Program-made: the position numbers and the translations under genes | From: Brachionus manjavacas | Lineage: Eukaryota > Rotifera > Eurotatoria > Ploima > Brachionidae | Direction of reading: 5' to 3' | Length of the DNA: 64,000 bases | NCBI GenBank assembly: GCA_019054805.1 | Contig: JAHQIY010000007.1 | Coordinates: 501,501-565,500 of the forward strand | In this document: positions 31,678-43,600 of the stretch, one piece after another | Numbering within the stretch: position 1 is the first letter of the stretch | Layout of the letters: every line of letters begins with the position of its first letter | Notes under the pieces: generated by a model | The model's database searches: none | What the model was told of the DNA's origin: nothing | What the model saw: the letters and a program-made list of their open reading frames with translations, nothing else

Positions 31678-33213
31678 CTAATCGCATCCAATTTTGTTGT
31701 CTAAACTTGACAAAGCTACACCGAAAGCCTGCAGTGCACAAAATGGATAGGAAAAATCACAAGTATATAAATCTTTGTTCACTTTGCCAAATTGTGTCAC
31801 CACATAATCCGGATTTACTTCGTGAATTATTTGATAATTTTTAACTGATGATATAGTAACTCGACCATAAAAATTTAGTGCAAAAGAATTCAAACCACTA
31901 TTCCACTGGGGTGATTTATTAATTAATTTAACAACATTTCTTAAGTTTGATTTCGAATTGGATGCTTGACTCGACGCCGTGTTGGAATAAGCGTCCAATT
32001 TCGAGTTAGAAGTCCTCATACTGTTTTCCTCGGACTCTACCTCTTTATTGCTATCTCTTTTATTAGATTTTTTATTCAACTGGAACAAAGACCTTCTTAT
32101 TCGATTTTTTAAATTAGCCGGCTTGTCATTCGGATTAGTTCTTAAATTTTCCTCAATCCGCTTCCAAGAACTCAACAATGACTCCGATTTATATTTAAGA
32201 ATAAATTCCTCTCTGCAGTATTTATCATCCATGCCAGGTATGACCACATTCATGCTCCTTGGACCTTTAAGGCCCAGAACATTAAATCCGTATGTTATCG
32301 AAACATATTCTCGCCTTGATAAATTGGCATCCAAATTTTGGGCGTCTTCACTCGTTGTTTCCGAAAATTCCAATTCATTTGGACTGGCCTTTAGAAAATA
32401 GCTTTCTGGCGGAATGTCATTTATGGGCTTAATGCCAAAGTCATAGAGCTTAAATTGAGTACCGAATAGATTGGACTTTAGCTTGGCTAATGGCGTCTCA
32501 ATATATTTTTCTATATCATCTAGATCAAATGATATATAATTGATGATATAACAGTTGGTTTTGGTTTTTTTTTTCTTCCTGGCAGTCATTAAGAGAAGTA
32601 GATTTCCGTCAATGTTTTCCAAGTAAAATTTGTATTCCGGATAGAGGCCCTTGAAGCGAAATATTTGACATTTTATGCTAAGGCCTATTGAAGCTGGCTG
32701 TAGGACAAATTTTTTGGATGTTTTGTCTAAAAGGTCAAAAATTTTCAGATCGATTTGGGGAGTTTGATCATTTTGGTCGGATATCGGCACCGTGTCATTA
32801 GGCGCGACTAAAATTCTTGATGAGTCATCTGTGTTATTCGAATCTGTCGGATATTTGGGTAAACTTGGACTTAGGTCACCTTCTGAAGAGGAGTAATCTT
32901 TCGAATGGTCGAGTGTAACTGAATTTATGTTGAGTTTAGCTCCGTTTGTGAGCAAATTGTCTGAAGGTATTGACAGAGAATTTTTGTCGAATTTGCTAGC
33001 AACACCGTAGAATTTTTTTTCTTTCCTTTTTATTAGAAACGACTCGTTTATTGTGATGTTGGCCCGATGTTCTTCATCATCACTGGACGACTGATAGTCT
33101 AGAAAATTTGAATCGTTAGGCCTACCGAATTCAGTGTCCAAGTTGACCAGACCATTTCTGTCAGCAAATATCAAATTCCGACCACTAACTACACTGTTAT
33201 TCAATTCAGTCAT
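31678..33213 (-). CDS. TULP: Tubby-like protein (TUB/TULP family)
   Basis: Single-exon gene, 511 residues from the ATG at 33213; the frame is open a little further but has no other ATG. Residues about 168-511 are a clear Tubby domain: FVLQPASIGLSIKC, TARKKKKTKTNCYIINY (basic phosphoinositide-binding strand), GTQFKLYDFG, FNVLGLKGPRSMNVVIPGM, then PQWNSGLNSFALNFYGRVT and a C-terminal SYPFCALQAFGVALSSLD. Tubby proteins bind PI(4,5)P2 and the ciliary IFT-A complex and bring membrane receptors into cilia. An extra Lys/Ser/Asn-rich loop of about 80 residues (roughly 345-430) lies between the KSESLLSSW helix region and the KSPQWN segment. The absence of introns is unusual for animal TUB/TULP genes. 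Confidence 0.95.
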   Translation of the reverse strand: MTELNNSVVSGRNLIFADRNGLVNLDTEFGRPNDSNFLDYQSSSDDEEHRANITINESFLIKRKEKKFYGVASKFDKNSLSIPSDNLLTNGAKLNINSVTLDHSKDYSSSEGDLSPSLPKYPTDSNNTDDSSRILVAPNDTVPISDQNDQTPQIDLKIFDLLDKTSKKFVLQPASIGLSIKCQIFRFKGLYPEYKFYLENIDGNLLLLMTARKKKKTKTNCYIINYISFDLDDIEKYIETPLAKLKSNLFGTQFKLYDFGIKPINDIPPESYFLKASPNELEFSETTSEDAQNLDANLSRREYVSITYGFNVLGLKGPRSMNVVIPGMDDKYCREEFILKYKSESLLSSWKRIEENLRTNPNDKPANLKNRIRRSLFQLNKKSNKRDSNKEVESEENSMRTSNSKLDAYSNTASSQASNSKSNLRNVVKLINKSPQWNSGLNSFALNFYGRVTISSVKNYQIIHEVNPDYVVTQFGKVNKDLYTCDFSYPFCALQAFGVALSSLDNKIGCD

Positions 33214-36200
33214 TCGATTCAATAAAACAAATTCTTGGTTTAAAAAAATAAGTATTAAAAAAACTAATACGAAAAAGATTTAAATTTAAAATTCTAAAGA
33301 AATTTTCACTTAAATTTATTTCAAAAAATAAAAAAAAATTTCAATAATTAAATCCAATGGGAGATTATGAAAAAAAAGGCATTTTCATATAAATTAAAAT
33401 AAAATAAAATAAAACAAACAATTTGATAACATATTTCTTTTAAAAGCGCTTTTCCTTTGTTTTTTAATCATGAAAATTTAAATTATGCCAATTTAAATCA
33501 TAACAGTATCACAGAAAAAAAATAATATCCTTAGCAAACATTAAAAAATTGCTTTTTTTTTTAGAGAAATTTTAGTCTAATTATACACTTTAATTTTTTT
33601 TTCTTTAATTTTAAATATTGAAAGCGTTCGATTATCATCAAAAAATTTGACTCGTTTTTTGCTTGATATCTTTGCTGTTCCTGAGTATATTTAAATTTAA
33701 ATATTTTTTAAAATTTAAGATTGTAACATGGAAATCAAAATTTCCATTCAGGTGTAAGAAGTACCATGTCAATTTGATTTTAACATCTAGCAGTCATGCG
33801 TTCAGGAAGCTTTTTAAATTTACAGGAACCGATTCTACAAGTAAAACAACTAAATCTTATTTGCATTTAAAACCGATTTAAGCATTCCACTTGATTTAAC
33901 AATGCTGAAGGCCTCCTAGCAAAAATTAAGGATGTTCTGACTCAGTTAATTCCATTATTTTAAATCAGCCAGAAATATACATTTTCAGGGTACTAGCTAA
34001 ACAAATTATTAGACTATATTTTGTTCAGTCAATAATTATCTAAATTATTTATTTGGATTTATTGAAATTGTCGAAGAATGGTGCTAATAAAACTAAATTA
34101 AAGATTAAAATTTCGCTTAAACTCGAAACTAAATACACTAATAGCAAACAAGTTTCTTGTTCGGATCCAAACTAATTTCTTAATTGGATTTTGCAAATTT
34201 ACAAAAACACATCCGGGTACTCTGAAACCCAAAGAAGATTGTTAGATGAGATAAAAAAATAAAAAACAAAAACCTAAATCACAAATTTCGGTACAGTACA
34301 AAAATTTTTTAAAATGCTTTTTGTGTAAAATTAAAAGTTTTAAAATTTTATAATAAAAAAATCACGTTTTTGTTATTTCCTTTATAAGAATGTGGAGTTT
34401 TGCTTAGTAAATTATGATTCATTTTAAAAGCGATCATTGAAAACAGAAATAAATCAACTTTTTTGAATTTTAAAATTACAGTCAATTAGAAAATGTAATT
34501 ATAAAATCAATTTTTTGAATTTGAGGGAATAAATTATTGGAAAATAGATCGATTATTAATTACTTATATTATTTTACTCTTTTAAATGTTGATTCTTTAA
34601 AATCTCTTTAAGTTTCGTTTGCAATAATTGTTTTGTTTAAATAGTTTATCGAATTTAGTTTGTTTTTTTAAATTGCTCTATGTAAAGTATATCCAAATTT
34701 TTGGATATCAGATATTTGAGATAAATGCATGATATTTTTAAAACGCTGGCTAACAATAAATATCTTTAGAATTAACGTCAGCACATTCTTAATTTCTTAT
34801 TACGTAATAAAAAAACATAAATAAAAAGTGACTACGAAATCGGACATTTATGATTCGAATGTTTAATTAAAATTTAAAATTGGAGGAGGAAAAAATTCAA
34901 AAGTGACGTCAAAAAAAACGTAAAAATTCAGAACGTTCGAAAATTGCTAATTTTATCGATTTAATAAAACAATACATTAAATTTTGTTTATTTAATTCAT
35001 TGATCTCAAGTAAATTGGTTTGAAAAATCTTTTAAAATTAACAGATTTTTTGATTTTTATTAAAAAATAGTTAGTTACCTGTTTGAAATTTTTAGTTTAG
35101 AATTTGTTAATAACAATTAAAAAAAATAGATTTATTTTCCATTCAGTTGATAGACTTAACTAAAGAGCAATTATTGTTAATGATATTTCAGATTTTGTCA
35201 AGCACCTGAGACTGTTTAAAAATGCCTCTTGGCAACTTTTGAACAACAAGAATTGACCATTTTTACATTAACAATTCAATAATTTGAAATTAATTACTTT
35301 TTAAACATGGAGACTCCCACTTCTTAAAATTCAATAAAACAATTTAAAAACTTTTGAAATTCATTAACCTTCTTTTTAAAAGGAAATTCTTGTTTTGATT
35401 CCAAAAAATACGCAAATGCCTCTTCGAACCTTTTCTCGGCAACTTTACTCTTTTAAACAACAGTAATTTCAAATTATAAAAGAAAAAATTTAAAATTTCT
35501 TTATTTTTGACTAAAACTACTGTGATCTTCTTCTTAATGCTTTAATTGTGCTAAACAAATTAATAAGTAACTGAAAAAAAAAGTTATTAATTTATTTTTG
35601 GCATTACAACAAACTAAAATTTAAAAATTTCGTTTTTAGTTGCAAAAATTTTAGATTAAAAATAATGAAACGCTTTTACTTCTAAGATTTCAAGCCGTAT
35701 AAACTTGAGACTAAATCATTCCTTAGAAATTTGGCATAAAATTTTTTTTTAATTTTAAAAAAATATTCAAGAAAGCATTTTATTTTTTCTAAAACCCTTT
35801 TTCAGTTTTTTTCTTTTCGTTTAAGAAAGGCAATCAAATCAAATTTTTCCAGAATGAATTTGATTAAACAACTTTTAATTAAGCTTGATTAAAGTGCAAT
35901 TTAATAAAATGCCTGAAAGAGACTTAGGTTTTACATGGTTATAAGAGAATTTAACTGATCAATTTTCAAATTTGGGAATTTAAAGCTGAATTAATTGTTT
36001 TTAAATTCAAAATAGGTATTTTAAATCAAGTGTTTATAGGAACTTGTTCGTAAAAGAATCACATAATTATTCCATTTTTTTTGCATTTTATATTGATCTT
36101 TATTTCTTGCGGAATTTTTTTCATACTTAAATTTATCATGTGAGAAAATATGCTTAAAAAATAAATATTGAAAAAAGAACTTTTATTTATCATAATAAAT

Positions 36201-38695
36201 CTTTTAGAATTTTTTAAAGATTTAAGCCTTGGCTTAACTCAATTAAAATTTTTTATATATTAATACTTAAATTCAAATATACTCATAATATCTCTTCCTT
36301 GTCAATTCGAGTTTTTTTTCAAAAATGTTCATTTTTATTTATCTTTGCTTGAGATAATTTTCCAATTTATTTACGATATTTGAATAACAAAATTTCAAAT
36401 TTATTTGCAATTATTAAATGGGTAATAATAATAAACAGAATTGTAGAAAATAATTATTTATGTTATTACAGCTGCAAACTTTCTTCAAAAAAAATAAATA
36501 CTGTAAGTAAATAAATACTTTTTTAATTTATTTTTTAATTATTTTAATATGTAGAAGCAATCGAAGACATGGTTTTCATAAAAAAAATTTCGTTTATCTA
36601 ACTAGCATTAGTTATTTCAGTTAAAAAGCAAAAATTTAACCTTTGGACCAAAATAATTGCCATGTATTTGATATTTTTTGTAAACTACAAAGTTTACATT
36701 CCATTATAAGACTAAATAATAAAACTTTTTTTTTTTTAAAGGCAAAATGAATCTTTACCAAAAGTCTTTGGAAACTTATTTTATTCTTTGGAAACATTAA
36801 ATACATGTTTAAATCATACATCACCTCAAAGATATAAAATTTTCTTCTAAAAATACATTTTTTTTAAAACAATGAACAAAAAATTTTTGGAATAAAAAAT
36901 CCGAATTCCGGTATAATTTTTGAATTTTTCTTTGACCCTAATAATCCTAAAAAAATTTTAACAGATTTTGAAACAAGAAAAGTTTCAAATATGTAGAGCG
37001 ATATTGTAAATAAATGTTGGTTTTGTACTCATTTTTGTGTAAAGATGATCATATTGAATATCCTCGTAATTATATGAGTGCAACTTAAAATAAAATACCA
37101 ACTGATCAATCTTGACAGAAATTACAATCATTTCTTTAAATCTTTTATTGAATTTATAAAACTAATAAATATTACTAACCTATGCTTTGCTTTTAAAAGC
37201 AATTTTTTAAACAAAATTTAAAAGAAATAAAATTGTACTAAAATTATTTAAAAGCTGTTAAAATTCAATATTTTAAACAAATTTTATAACCTGATGTTTG
37301 AGTCTGAGTAAATGAATCTCATAGGCATAGGAATATTTAGATTTGAAAAAACTGGGTAAAATAGCTTAATATTTTTTTATTAAATTCTTTTGGGATTTGA
37401 ATATTCTTTTTAGTCTCAGTTAAAATTTTAAAAAATAATTAATACCATCGGTGATTCGATTTTTCTATTTCTCTTAGTACAAACTCAAAATTTAATGGAA
37501 GGACCTTTAATTTTACTACCAAAACCTAACATAATAAATAAACTCATGTTTTTGGACTTTTTTTATTAAAATGGAAATGTGGTCTAATACGAGACAGTAA
37601 ATAACCCATTCAAAAAACAAAGCAATAAAAAATTCAGATTTTGTCTAATTAATACAAAGCTAATTTTTCGAGTCTTTTATGTTTTGGCGAAATATGATTT
37701 TCTTTTGTTGCATTTGTCTAAATCAAATTATTAAAATTCATCAAATTAGATTTTTTATTCATAGCCAGATATTTGACCATTATTTACACTCCGATTTCAC
37801 AATCTTTTAAAAAAAGTTTTTGACTAAAACTATTAAAAATTAGAACTTTTCAAAGTAGATTATAACATTTTAAACAGCTGAAAATATATCGATTTGCCAG
37901 ATAAAAATCTGGAAATAAATCATCAAAATTTATTGAAATTTAGTAAATCATCATTTTTAGAGACTTTCATTTTGACCATTTTTAAGTAAAAATAAAATAA
38001 AATACATTAGATTTTAAAATAAATTAAACAGAGAATTTAAGTATTTTAATTCTGGTATTTGAGTATGGGATAAAAACTTTTTTAGCGCCATTTTTGAGAA
38101 AAAACCATTTGAGTCAAAGTTAAGCTTAGAACAATAATAAATTTCCTGGCTTTCTCAAATTAATTCCAATGAATTTTCAGATTAAAATCAGTTTTTTCTT
38201 TAATTACTAAGAAAAGACCACAAAACATGACTGGGGAATAATTCTAAAACTCATATAGAAATCCTGAATTTTAGGAGCAATGATTCTGATTTAATCAATT
38301 CAACGAGATTGTATTATAACATGCTAACAAGAGCTAAAGATTCATAAAGGAAATGCCTTTGTAAGAATGTATGCAATTTTTTAGACTACAATTTAATAAA
38401 AACTAATTTATTTTTAAATAAAGATAAAATTGTCAATATGGATTTGTTTTTTATATCAAAACAATATTGTTACTCTTAAAAAAATTCAAACTTCAAAGCC
38501 TTTTTATTTATTTCTTCAGTTGAATTTAGAAAAAATTTATACAAAAAAATTCTAAAAAAATAATAAATTAATAAAAAAAAAATAAACAAATTTAAAAAAT
38601 AAATTCTGTGAATTTGAGCTTTTAGAACGATTTTTTTGAAAAAATAATCAATATTTCATTTAATCAGTATAAGATCAAAATTTAGATGATAAAAA
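33214..38695. other. Long A+T-rich gene desert
   Basis: No coding exon, repeat family member or RNA gene could be supported on either strand. Confidence 0.45.
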
Positions 38696-38920
38696 TCAAT
38701 CATTGTTTTCATTAAATTTTGTATTTCTAAGAATTCCAGTGTTATCATTTTTGTCTTTACCAAATTGGTCACAATTGCTTTTTGCGATTATTTCAAGTGA
38801 ATTAACAATTACTTTAGAGACAATTTTTGAAGAAACAGATTTAAAAAAATCTGTGTCTCTTTTGTGAAAATCATCGGTTGATGGATCCATTTCGTTGTTT
38901 TTCTCTTTGAATTTGTTCAT
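38696..38920 (-). CDS. Possible 74-residue hydrophilic protein
   Basis: Complete ORF, ATG at 38920, with amino-acid use unlike the Phe/Leu/Lys chance ORFs around it. The middle, SVSSKIVSKVIVNSLEIIAK, is a regular amphipathic helix pattern, flanked by Asp/Lys/Asn-rich ends. The pattern resembles the PKA-RII docking helix of AKAPs, but the resemblance is only in hydrophobic spacing. No family recognised; it could also be one exon of something larger. Confidence 0.4.
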   Translation of the reverse strand: MNKFKEKNNEMDPSTDDFHKRDTDFFKSVSSKIVSKVIVNSLEIIAKSNCDQFGKDKNDNTGILRNTKFNENND

Positions 38921-40693
38921 TTTATTATATCTAAATAGACAACATTAGCAATCCTAAAGAATTTATTAAAATTTAGATAAAAAAGTTTATTTTCTATTCG
39001 CAAATTTATCTTTCTTTTATTTTTGAAAACTGCAGTTGTTGATATTTAAGGCGGATAACAAAGTTTGTCTTGTGACTTTCTATGAAATTGCTTAATAGTA
39101 TTTTAGTATTTACATAAAAAACAAATTTCCTTATTTAAATAGAAATTTACCACAATTTAAGGATACATTCTTTTTATATTTTTTTCAAAAATTTTGGTGC
39201 TATAGAATAATTATTTAAATAATTGAATAGAAATTAATAATATTGAAAACAAATAATTGTCAACGATAAATTTTCGCTAAAAAGTGATCTCAAGTCAGCC
39301 CTAAATTTCCAAAAACTCTAAACAAAGCTTTTTAAAAGCTTAATTAAATAGAATAATAAATTCAAGTTAGCTTTCATGTCTAAATATCAATTTTTCATGT
39401 TTAAGAAAAAAATTAAGTTTTAATTTTGTAGTTCATGAGTTTAATTAGAGCAGTTTTTTTGGGCTTAAGATTAATTATTTTTGAGATTTAATTTGAAAGA
39501 TCATCAATACGAAACTAAATTAGTCTAAATTAAAATTTTGGAAAAAACACTAGAAATCTTAGCTTGTCGAATTTAAAAAAAGGAAATTAGAAAATTTTCT
39601 GATGTGTTAAATTTAATTTTTATGCTAATTAAAGATAAGTGAAAAATACTCCAAAAAAAATTTTCATTAATATTATACAATATTAATTAATAAATGATCG
39701 ATTTTTCTCTAAAAAAATTGAATGTTTCCTAAAAGATCTATCATATTTAAAAATAAAATTATAATATTGAAAATTTGATCCTTTAATAAAAGATTATGGA
39801 GGAAAGACTAAATTTTGCATTATCTATTTTTAATTTGATCTATCTTTGAGATTTTTAGAGTTCATTTTTGCGAAACTAAAAAAAGCATTTACTAAATGCA
39901 TGGCATTCTCGGTAAAATAAAGAAAACTCTTTTAAAACTTTGTCAACAAACTGTTCTAATTTCAAAGTTTATTTAATAATATTTTAAATAACATTTTAAG
40001 GCTAAAATGATTGAAGGAAAATTTCAAGTTTTATTGTGCTATAATTCGCTACAAAAAATAATCAAAACAAATCGTGATTGAGTATCATTTTTATTTTTTT
40101 ATTTATTAATTGAACTTTAAAAATAAAAAATTTAAATTTAATTTTAATTAAAATATGAGGAAATTCATTTTAACTAATGAAGATATTTTATAATAAGATT
40201 TTATTTTCTATTTTACTTAGGTATCAGTTTAATTATACCAATATTTTTCAAAAATATTTCTCTAGAATTCAATTTAAAAATTGAATTTAAAATTAAGATT
40301 ATATTGCCATTGTCATCTCAAAATAGACAATTAAGATATCATCTTGTAAAATTCAGCATTTACATAATGAAAAATCGATAAATTTAGAAATTTATTTCTT
40401 TCTCAATTGTAAATTAAAATTACAAAATTAACATTAAATTCATCTTGCTTAATTCGAATAGATGCAAATTTTCCTTCTATTTTTTTTTTCAAATTCAAAT
40501 AATTTTTTGCGAATAATTTATGTTTTTAATGTGATATTTTTGTTTTAGTAACATATATCAGAAAAACCTATTATCGAGTTTTTCTATTCAAAATTTTATT
40601 TTAAAATTATTTATTTGAATAAATAATTTAAAAAAACTTCATAATTTTTTAATTTTTCGTAAAATTATTTAGATATTTGTTAGTCGAAAAATA
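38921..40693. other. A+T-rich stretch upstream of the FAPP2-like gene
   Basis: No feature supported; the proximal part is presumably promoter and 5' UTR. Confidence 0.4.
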
Positions 40694-43600
40694 ATGGATG
40701 GATATTTGCACAAATGGACAAACTATCTGAAAGGTTATTGTTTGAAATTATTTTCTACTATGCAATGTTCAATCTAAAAAGAATTATTTGATTTATTTTC
40801 GGCTTAGGTCAGAATAAATTGATCTTAAAAATTTTCTTATAAATATTAGTTCAAATTTATAGTTTATTATAATAAAGAATGTTTCTATTTAAAAAAAAAA
40901 TCGTGATCAAACAAAATAATTTATGTTCCCTTCAGGGCATTTTATTATTTTAACATATATTCAACTAAAATCGTCCAAATCTATAGATTTTTTAATAGTT
41001 TTTGCCATCAAAATGGTTTTTATTTAAGGCTGGCAACTACGGTATTTTGTTCTTAAAGACGGAATTTTGTCTTATTTCAATAATGAAAATGACAGCAAAA
41101 ACGGTGATTGTAAAGGTTCCTACAAAATATTCATGTTTGACATAATAGGTATTTTAATTTTTTTCTGATTAAAATAATTGATTAAAATTAATTTAAAAAT
41201 TAAAAAAAATTTTAAAGCTAGTTTATTTTTCTAAGTGAATAAGAGCGATAACACGCGAGTAGATCTTATTTTACCGAATGAGAATAATTTGTATTTGAAG
41301 GCAAGCGATTATAAAGAGAGACAAAAGTGGTTGGTAGCTTTGGCCTCTCAGAAAGCAATTTATCCTTCGAATACAATTCAGAACCATCCGAACGACTCCA
41401 GTGAACACTCAAGTAAACAATCTTTCCAGCACGAAAATACCATGAGTATTAATACAATTGAATTTTAATTGAGTTTAAATTTTTATTCTTTAGCTGGAAC
41501 TTATGACTCAACTTATTTTTTAAAACTAAAACAATCAGAGCTGAAATTGTACTGCGATTTGCTTACTCAGCAGACACATGACTTCAAAAATGTCGTACTT
41601 GCTGTTCGACAATCGCTTCCGACTAACGAAAAACAATCCAAAGAAGATGTTCCGCAGAGTTCAAAAATTGAAGAGACTTCAATTAATTCAAGCATAATGG
41701 AAAAATTTTCTAATTCGGAATTCAGTGAGACTTTTTATAGCGAGCTAGGCTCATTTAAATCCGAACAATGCGAACTTGACAGAAAGCCTGACAGTGTTAA
41801 GGTATTTAATTATAATTTTGAACAACAAGTTTTTTTTATTTTGAATTTTTGTGGTTTAATTTCATAAATATTACTTAACCAAAATAGAATTATACTGTTT
41901 TAACTCAAATTTTTTTTAAGTCTTTATCAGCATTTCATTTACAAAAAAAACGTGAGATGTTTTTCTAGGCACTAAATTAATTTGTCTTTGATTATAAAAC
42001 TTAATTTAAAGCGAAAAAAGAAAATTAAATCTTTCAAAATAAAAGCAAGGTTTGATTTTTTAATTTAAATTAACTGATAATGTAAAACTTTTTTTTTCTT
42101 AATTCATTAATTTTTTTATTAAGTGAGATCATAAATTTAATAGGAGTTATTCTGAAAAAGACCTTTCAGTCTTTCAACACACATAACACTATTTCTATAA
42201 TACATAGACCATAAATATTGCCTTTGTTATCCCAAATTTATTTTATCTACTATTTTAGAATATTAATAATCTCTAAATGTAATGACACTTTTTACTACAG
42301 TGACTCTAATATAGTACAATTAGACCTGATCACTTTATAAATATATAAAAATTAGATGGGATCCATCGCAGAGTCTTGGTTAAGGTATTCGGGTATGTTT
42401 TAGATCAGAGAACTATTAGTTCAAATTGAAATTAATAATTAAGCTTTTTATTAATTAAAATCTTTAATTTAATTATTCATATGAAGTTTTTTTTTTTCAT
42501 ATGACAATTTAATAACTGAAATGACGAGTTAATATACATCCAAAATTAAAGTATATAAAATTATAATACATTTGTCAAATAGTGGTGTAAAATATTTTTC
42601 ATTTAAAAAATTATTATAAAAAAGGCTAAATTTATTTATTTTTTTAAAAAATATCTTTTAGAACTCAAATATTTTATTAAACCGATCATTAGGAATTTTA
42701 ATCGATCAAATGACTCGTTTCGAGATATTTAATTTAAAAATTTGCAATAAATTTTGGTTTACTCAAGAGAATCGTTAAAAAGATTAAGTTCACCTTTTAA
42801 TTAAGTTAAAAATAAAATAAAAGTGATTCGTTTCAGTACTAAACCAAAATGTTTTTTTACATTTTAAACGACAGTCAACTTTTTTTTCTCTTTTATGCAT
42901 TTTAACTTTATCATTTCAAGCTTATTCATTTAGGTTCATCATCATCATAAATGTTGTTGACCATAAGAAATCTGCATAAAATTTCAAAATAGATGCCAAA
43001 AATTATTTAGCAAAAGTAACAGTGAACCGAGTTTGAGCTTGAAGTTGTAATTAATTTTTTGCTAAAAAATCTAAGTTTAAGTGAAAATTTAGATTTTTTC
43101 TAAATTTTCAATTTGTCCATTTAATCAAACATTTAATTACGCAATTAATGTATTAAATTGTTATCAAAACTTATTTTAAAACTAAGAAAGTTAAATTTTA
43201 AATTAAAAAAACTTATATTTAAGTTGTCATATGATTTCATTTTTTTGCTAATGTAGAATGAGGTAGATATTAAAAACGAAAAATGCAGATAGTAATTTCT
43301 TGAAGATTTGAGATATTAAGATTTTAATTTTTTAGACAATAGTCTTTTCGATATTGTTGATTGTGAAAGTCAGATAATAAAATAAGAAATTTTCTAGTTG
43401 TTTTTTTCTCCTAATCTCTTAAGTAAATATTCCACTTAGCAATTTTAAATAAGGAAAATTTAAGGTTCATTTTAATGATATTATTAATATATCATTAAAA
43501 TTAAAATTATTTTAATTTTATTGAATAATAAAAGATTTCAAAAATTAAATATCTGAATTTTTCTAAAATTTCCCAGGCCCTCGAGTGTCAATTGTGTTTT

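Noticed and set aside
31524-32401. Plus-strand ORFs over the Tubby gene
   Set aside because: Antisense shadows of the minus-strand Tubby coding exon.
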